Source: Euperipatoides rowelli (Eukaryota; Onychophora; Udeonychophora; Euonychophora; Peripatopsidae). Taken from it: a stretch of DNA of 12,779 nucleotides. Where the stretch lies: the NCBI GenBank assembly GCA_003024985.2, contig PXIH01S0007888.1; one strand, written 5' to 3'. Positions 8,720 to 12,779 of the stretch are shown piece after piece (position 1 is the stretch's first letter; every line of letters starts with the position of its first letter). A program made the position numbers and the translations under genes. The notes under the pieces are model-generated. The model was not told the origin of the DNA. It did no database searches and was given only the letters and a program-made list of their open reading frames with translations.

Positions 8720-8966
8720 TAGTAAATCTTATTACCTAGGTAAAATCACATTTTTTTGAATGGCCATTCATAAAGTAAATAAAAGAAACATACAAATAAA
8801 CTAAAAGTAATCAACTAATCAAAAGAAAAGGCAGTAAAGTAAAACAAATAAACAAAATGATTTAATAATAAAAGTGCACAAATAAAAGATAATCATAATA
8901 AAATTGAAATACTGTTCAAATTAAAACAAAAACAAAGGCAAAAACAATATAAAAGTTGTTTAGAAA
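8720..8966. other. A-rich spacer after Pol
   Basis: This stretch is dominated by AAATAAA- and AAAACAAA-type sequence with no supported frame. It has several purine-rich runs (for example near 8822) that could include a degraded polypurine tract, but none stands at an LTR boundary. I see nothing else in it. Confidence 0.5.
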
Positions 8967-9492
8967 ATGATGGACGGCATGGATCTAGAGCAGCTGTTTA
9001 TTGTACTCTCACTGTTGGGATGTCCCGTGTGGTTGGGATGTTCTGTGTGGGTCTGGCCAACCACCTCTGCAAACACCGTTGTTGCCGGCTCCCCATGTGA
9101 CACACTGGCAAAATATATATCCTCACTTGACAGAAGTCAATCAGGGGAGTTCTCCACCTACCCACTTGATGAGACCTTCTCGACCTACAGGACCTTGTAC
9201 GATTAGATGAAACTGGACCTTGAGGGCACTCCGGTTGAGACACAGTAACAGAGGGCCTACACCTATGTATATGTCGATCCCAACCAACCATCAATACAAA
9301 TTTTGTGCAAACCTAACTGACCCAAAGGTGAACTCACATGTGGCAGTAGATGTAAAACTCGCCTCTTTTTGCTCTGAATACAAAAGCATATATACTGAAA
9401 TCAGTTTAAGTTTTCAAGTCATGACAAAAGAGATACTAATAAATTATATTAACCCTTTATTTTTCAGGTTATATAAAAGAAAGCCAAATTAA
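8967..9492 (+). pseudogene. Possible third reading frame downstream of Pol, broken
   Basis: This is a weak candidate. The open frame 8967-9206 starts MMDGMDLEQLFIVLSLLG, followed by a long hydrophobic stretch and TTSA, and so resembles a signal peptide or membrane segment of about 25 residues. A cysteine-containing segment (SPCDTLAKYISSLDRS) follows. The same frame could continue past TAG stops near 9204 and 9246. An overlapping frame to 9492 holds cysteines and one N-L-T glycosylation sequon. GC content is visibly higher than in the A-rich flanks. A frame with a secretory start behind integrase is where env-like genes sit in some Gypsy elements, but no fusion peptide, furin site or anchor was recognised. 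A 98-codon open frame also exists on the other strand (8998-9294), so the coding strand is not settled. Confidence 0.3.
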
Positions 9493-9772
9493 GATAAAGT
9501 GTATTGACTCTTAAATTTGCATAATAATGATAATTAACCCTTTGAGTCATAAAAGAAGTCACATATACAAAAAAAAATGTTCATCAGTATTAACCTTTTA
9601 TTTTTTTGGTTAATAAAACTAGTAGAAACATAAGGTTATATTAACCCTTTATTTTTCAGGTTATCAATACAATTAGGGATATAATCACAGTTATTAACCC
9701 TTTATTTTCCGGGTTATCAAAACAATTATGGATATAATTACAGCATTTAACCCTTTATTTTTCGAGTCATCA
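9449..9772 (+). repeat. Minisatellite, six units of about 53 bp
   Basis: Units start with TTAACC at 9449, 9534, 9590, 9641, 9694 and 9747, so the last three steps are 51-53 bp and earlier ones are 56 and 85. The core is TTAACCCTTTATTTTTCAGG followed by TTATCAA and an AT-rich part with GGATATAAT. Units four to six are the most alike; the first three are diverged. The array lies between the possible third frame and the 3' LTR and overlaps the end of that frame. Confidence 0.85.
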
Positions 9773-10158
9773 ATAAAAAAAAAAGTTTTTTTTCAGACTC
9801 GATCTGTTCTAGAACCTGATACAAAGAGTTTCATTATTGCAAATAATATTTAACCTGTTTGAATAACTTCTTGGAGAAATATGTGGCCTTGTTACTCACG
9901 CTTCTCAAGAACCCAAAGATGGAGCTATATCCTTTGCTGCTATAAGGAGTAGCAAAGTAAGAAACAAAACATCCTGTTTTATTCTTAATCTTTGATGTCA
10001 CCTGGTTTGTCCAAGAAGGTATTGTAAGTTTGTTGTTTTTTAGTCCGCATTGTTATTAATTTATTAGAATTAGGATGCTTTTAATTCTGATTTGTTTTTT
10101 TTTTATGTTTGTACTTCCCCTCCCCCCCCACACACACACACACATACTTTCAGTGCCT
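9773..10158. other. AT-rich end of the interior, with a (CA)8 microsatellite
   Basis: No supported gene is present. An A run and T run at about 9775-9794 end in TTTTTTTTCAG. A pyrimidine-rich tract (CCCCTCCCCCCCC) and (CA)8 at 10129-10144 lie just before the 3' LTR. The expected purine-rich tract next to the 3' LTR is not there on the + strand. Confidence 0.6.
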
Positions 10159-10499
10159 TGAATATAGCCAACCTTCAAGCCATACTGGGACTCTCCTCAC
10201 TGCAAAGAAAAGTTAAAGAAATTATGAACAATATTTGATAGAAAAGACTATATTTAGCTAAATAATAATAAATGTTCATCCTAAGCTAAACCTTTATTTT
10301 CAAATAATGATTTCATTAACTATCTTCGAATTGCTGGCTTTTGTTTGGTTACCAGGGAAACCTAGCTGATTTCAACACTAGGGGGAGCTACTATTGGGGT
10401 GACATCACCTAATCTACATGAAAGCAGATGACAGGGGTTGGCAACTTATAGAAACTTTTTTAACAAGCTTCAAACGCTCCTAACAACCAAAGCGTTTAA

Positions 10500-11594
10500 C
10501 AAGTTCGCTGCTGCAGGAAGCTGAATTTGAAATACTCTGTTACATCCAGAATATTTTTTCTTATTTAATGCATTTAGATATTATGATATCTTTATATAAA
10601 TACTTAGTATTAATTAATATGAAATGTGATGTAGTTTTTAGGCAGAGTCTCATATCTGAGTCAGCCGCATATTGCTAATATTTTTTTTACTGTGTGCGGA
10701 AAGACTGGATCCGAGTCACAAATTTATGCAAATTATTGACAAAAACTTAATGTTTTCCAACAAACATATTTTTTTTATGGTTTTTTATCTAAATCTTGCA
10801 TTCTAATTTGCCCTATTTACTGTATGTCCATATAATGCATTAAGTTATATTAAATATTTCAAAATCTATAACAGATAGAAAAATAGTTTTTTTTTTCTAT
10901 ATTTTCTCAGCATTTAAGCTATATAAAGAAAAAAAATTCAAGAAAGAGATTTATTATTATTATTATTTTTTCTAATGTCACATTCTAATTAGCCCTTATT
11001 TACAGTACGTCTATATAATACATTGTTAAATATTTTAAAATCTATAACAGATAAAAAAAAACTTTAATAGTATATTTTGTTCTATATTTTCTTATAAATT
11101 TTTCTGTATGAAGAAAAAAAAAACCAACAAAGAGATATTGTTTTATGATTCTATTTCTAAATGTCAGCTATATATATAAAAAAAAAAGCCAGTTCATCTT
11201 ACATTTTTTATTAGTGTTTCTCTACCGTTAGATTTTTGGATTTAATTTTTGAAATCTGCACTAAATTTTTATTTTAAAAAAGTATAACTTTATTCTTAAA
11301 TGTTTTATAATATGTGTATTATGCTACCTGAAAATTGAAATTTAATAATCGCTTGATAAATTTTGCAAATATCTTCATTGTGACCCCAAACTAAAGAAAA
11401 TTTCAAACGATCCAGAAATATGTTTTTTATTTCCTATTTTATTGCCTAAATGATAAAAAAATGTTTAACACCATTGCCCAATTCATATTTGCATTTTGAA
11501 GCTTTTGACACAATGGACTCGGATTCGATTCTTCAGCATATTGTGAAAGTTTGTGTTGTGTTGACTCGGATTCGAGTCATATGCAATGAACGTG
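10500..11594. mobile_element. piggyBac-like non-autonomous DNA transposon (1,095 bp) inside the 3' LTR
   Basis: TTAA stands on both sides (10496-10499 and 11595-11598), while the 5' LTR has a single TTAA at the same point (GCTTTAAAAGCTTCT, near 345). The ends are CAAGTTCGCTGC and, reverse-complemented, CACGTTCATTGC, inverted repeats matching at 9 of 12 positions. Duplication of TTAA is the mark of piggyBac-type transposition, although the usual CCC start of piggyBac ends is not seen. A GACTCGGATTCGAGTC motif (11563-11578) recurs in close variants at 11516-11531 and 10703-10717, near both ends. The interior has diverged tandem repeats of about 182 bp and no transposase frame. Confidence 0.75.
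10757..11165 (+). repeat. Diverged tandem repeat, about 2.2 units of roughly 182 bp
   Basis: The string CATTCTAATTWGCCC at 10799 recurs at 10981, and each copy is followed by a TRTATAATRCATT-like stretch and TCTATAACAGATA, then an A/T run and CTATATTTTCT. The preceding CCAACAAA..TTTATG..TCTAAAT part recurs a third time at 11124. Steps are about 182-185 bp. It lies wholly inside the TTAA-flanked element. Confidence 0.75.
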
Positions 11595-12013
11595 TTAAAA
11601 GATTCTACAAGTCATTAATTCGAGAGATGGGATCCATTTTTGTTTGCTAATAGAATTTTGGCTCTTGCAAACAAAGAGCCGAAGGTGCAGCCGACCAAGT
11701 AATATTATTTTTTACTGAACTCCGAAGGTATTTGCTATATCTGCACTTTAAACTATTTTGATATTGTCTAAATTCATATAATCTCAAAACCTGCACTGTA
11801 AGTCATCCCCTAGTCTCAATGAAAATTAATCAATGCAAATTTTACCATTGTACATTTCATGAACTGTCTCCTGTTCCAATATCATTTATATTGTAAGCTG
11901 AATTCTCTTAATAAATCTTATAGACACTTAACCTCCAGAGAAAGACATTATCAATTTTAAGACCCAGTTGGCTATATTCCAAACTCCTGTCCCTTCTCCC
12001 CCCCTTTTTTTCC

Positions 12014-12020
12014 TATATAA
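12014..12020 (+). promoter_or_regulatory. TATA-box copy in the 3' LTR
   Basis: TATATAA follows the same pyrimidine run as the 5' copy at 783. Its downstream context differs because the following 350 bp are deleted. Confidence 0.3.
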
Positions 12021-12040
12021 AGTATAGAGTAACCAACAAC

Positions 12041-12044
12041 ACTG
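12041..12044. other. Deletion junction in the 3' LTR
   Basis: AACAACACT is joined to GGCTATTTAG. In the 5' LTR these lie 350 bp apart (near 812 and 1163). Only CT is shared at the break, which suggests end-joining and not transposon excision. Confidence 0.7.
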
Positions 12045-12133
12045 GCTATTTAGCTATTGTGAGAGATTAATCCCTAGTTGGCACAATTTTCCCTCTTTCA
12101 ATATTTATCTTGTCCTTTGGCGTAACCGCTGTA

Positions 12134-12141
12134 TACGTTTA
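12134..12141. other. Empty target site of the 5' LTR hAT-like element
   Basis: TACGTTTA followed by GCCTACATG is uninterrupted here, whereas in the 5' LTR the same 8 bases at 1253-1260 are followed by the 390 bp element. This gives the unoccupied state of the site. Confidence 0.75.
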
Positions 12142-12779
12142 GCCTACATGTAAATATGTCATATCAGAAATTTTGGATATGCATATTTGCATGTAAGTGT
12201 AGACAGGGGTTAATAATAAAGGCAAAATATTTATTTGGTAATTTCTCCCTGGGCTAACTTCTCCGATCTATGTCAGCCAGGATGTATTGGTACCTTAAGT
12301 GCCCCCCCCCCCAAGCTGAGGCTCCGGCGATAATAGAAGTTGTCCCAAGTTAGGATTACAGTCTAGTATTTGCACTTTGCCATGGAACAAGTGCCCTTAT
12401 TAGTTGTAAACAAGGTCTAATCACTAAGTGAAGCTTACATAATATAATGATGTGAATGTTATTCTGGAAGTGGGCTCAGTTAGGTATAGGACCCCCACCT
12501 TATTAGGTACAATCAATACTCATTATGCACATTTGACTTCAATGTGGGTGTAGTTCTATGCTGGCCTCGGAGACCCCCTGTTTCCATGCTAGTGTAGGGT
12601 ATGCCAACCTCGGAGCCAAGTTGTCATGGTCATAGTATATTGTGTCAAGCTAAGGTGTAAATAAGTTTATCTAATTCAATAGTGTCTCTCGTGATAGAAT
12701 ATAGCTAATATAGGGAGGGGGGGGAGAGAAGCTCTATGAGATAGGCTATTTACAGTCTGATGAAGCCTTACTACAGCAT

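Larger units (their letters stand above)
1..12779 (+). mobile_element. Degenerate Ty3/Gypsy-type LTR retrotransposon, near full length, with three nested DNA transposons
   Basis: Long direct repeats at both ends flank an interior with a primer-binding site at its start and the domain order Gag, protease, reverse transcriptase, RNase H, integrase. Integrase downstream of RNase H is the Ty3/Gypsy order (Copia has it before the reverse transcriptase). The reading frames carry many stops (for example 2872, 3324, 5307, 5465, 5720, 5876, 6727, 6847, 6920, 8074, 8143) and repeated frameshifts, so no polyprotein can be made. Later insertions at 1261-1650, 7193-7954 and 10500-11594 account for about 2.2 kb. 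The outer ends coincide with the window ends, so flanking target duplications cannot be checked and the true LTR termini may lie outside. Clade within Ty3/Gypsy is not assigned. Confidence 0.93.
10159..12779 (+). repeat. 3' long terminal repeat (reaches the window end)
   Basis: It starts TGAATATAGCCAACCTTC like position 1 and follows the 5' LTR to TACTACAG at the window end. Relative to the 5' copy it has a 1,095 bp TTAA-flanked insertion (10500-11594), lacks 350 bp (junction near 12042) and has the empty site of the 5' hAT-like element (12134-12141). Smaller indels are seen around 12300, where a C run replaces sequence present near 1820, and near 12440. The last bases (CAGCAT) differ from the 5' copy (CAGTGT), so whether this is the true end is unknown. 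Confidence 0.9.

Noticed and set aside
9541-9550. TGAGTCA (AP-1-like), and GAGTCA motifs at 9769 and in the TTAA element
   Set aside because: Seven-base or shorter matches are expected by chance in 12.8 kb; only their role as transposon subterminal motifs was kept.
9449-9772. CRISPR-like array
   Set aside because: Unit spacing is uneven, the parts between cores are also similar to each other, and the context is a eukaryotic retroelement, so this is a minisatellite.

Overview
The window is essentially one long, old, inactivated LTR retrotransposon of the Ty3/Gypsy type, lying on the + strand. Two long direct repeats (1-2317 and 10159-12779) flank a 7.8 kb interior that still reads in the order primer-binding site, Gag, protease, reverse transcriptase, RNase H, integrase. 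The host is a metazoan: the DNA is AT-rich and intergenic in character, with no bacterial gene structure, and the nested DNA transposons and style of the LTRs fit an aquatic invertebrate such as a mollusc. That last placement is an impression, not a demonstration.

Layout. The 5' LTR (about 2.3 kb) carries a 390 bp hAT-like non-autonomous element. A tRNA primer-binding site follows at 2348. Gag remnants (2697-4268) end in a shortened CCHC knuckle. Pol starts with an aspartic protease (DTG motif) and runs in the same frame into reverse transcriptase, whose YxDD box has become YLED. RNase H and integrase follow, with an HHCC zinc finger, a DD35E core and a GPY-type C-terminal module. A 762 bp hAT-like element with an 8 bp target duplication splits the integrase. 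After Pol come an acidic tail, an A-rich spacer, a weak third reading frame with an N-terminal hydrophobic segment (8967-9492), a 53 bp minisatellite (9449-9772) and a (CA)n tract. The 3' LTR carries a 1,095 bp TTAA-flanked, piggyBac-like non-autonomous element.

Comparing the LTRs explains most of the structure. They were identical when the element inserted. The hAT in the 5' LTR has its empty site in the 3' LTR, and the TTAA element in the 3' LTR has its empty site in the 5' LTR. The 3' LTR has also lost a 350 bp block found in the 5' LTR. By eye, about a tenth of positions differ in one 250 bp stretch of the LTRs. With more than ten in-frame stops and several frameshifts, the element is ancient and non-functional. 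Nothing in the window is an intact host gene, RNA gene or CRISPR array.
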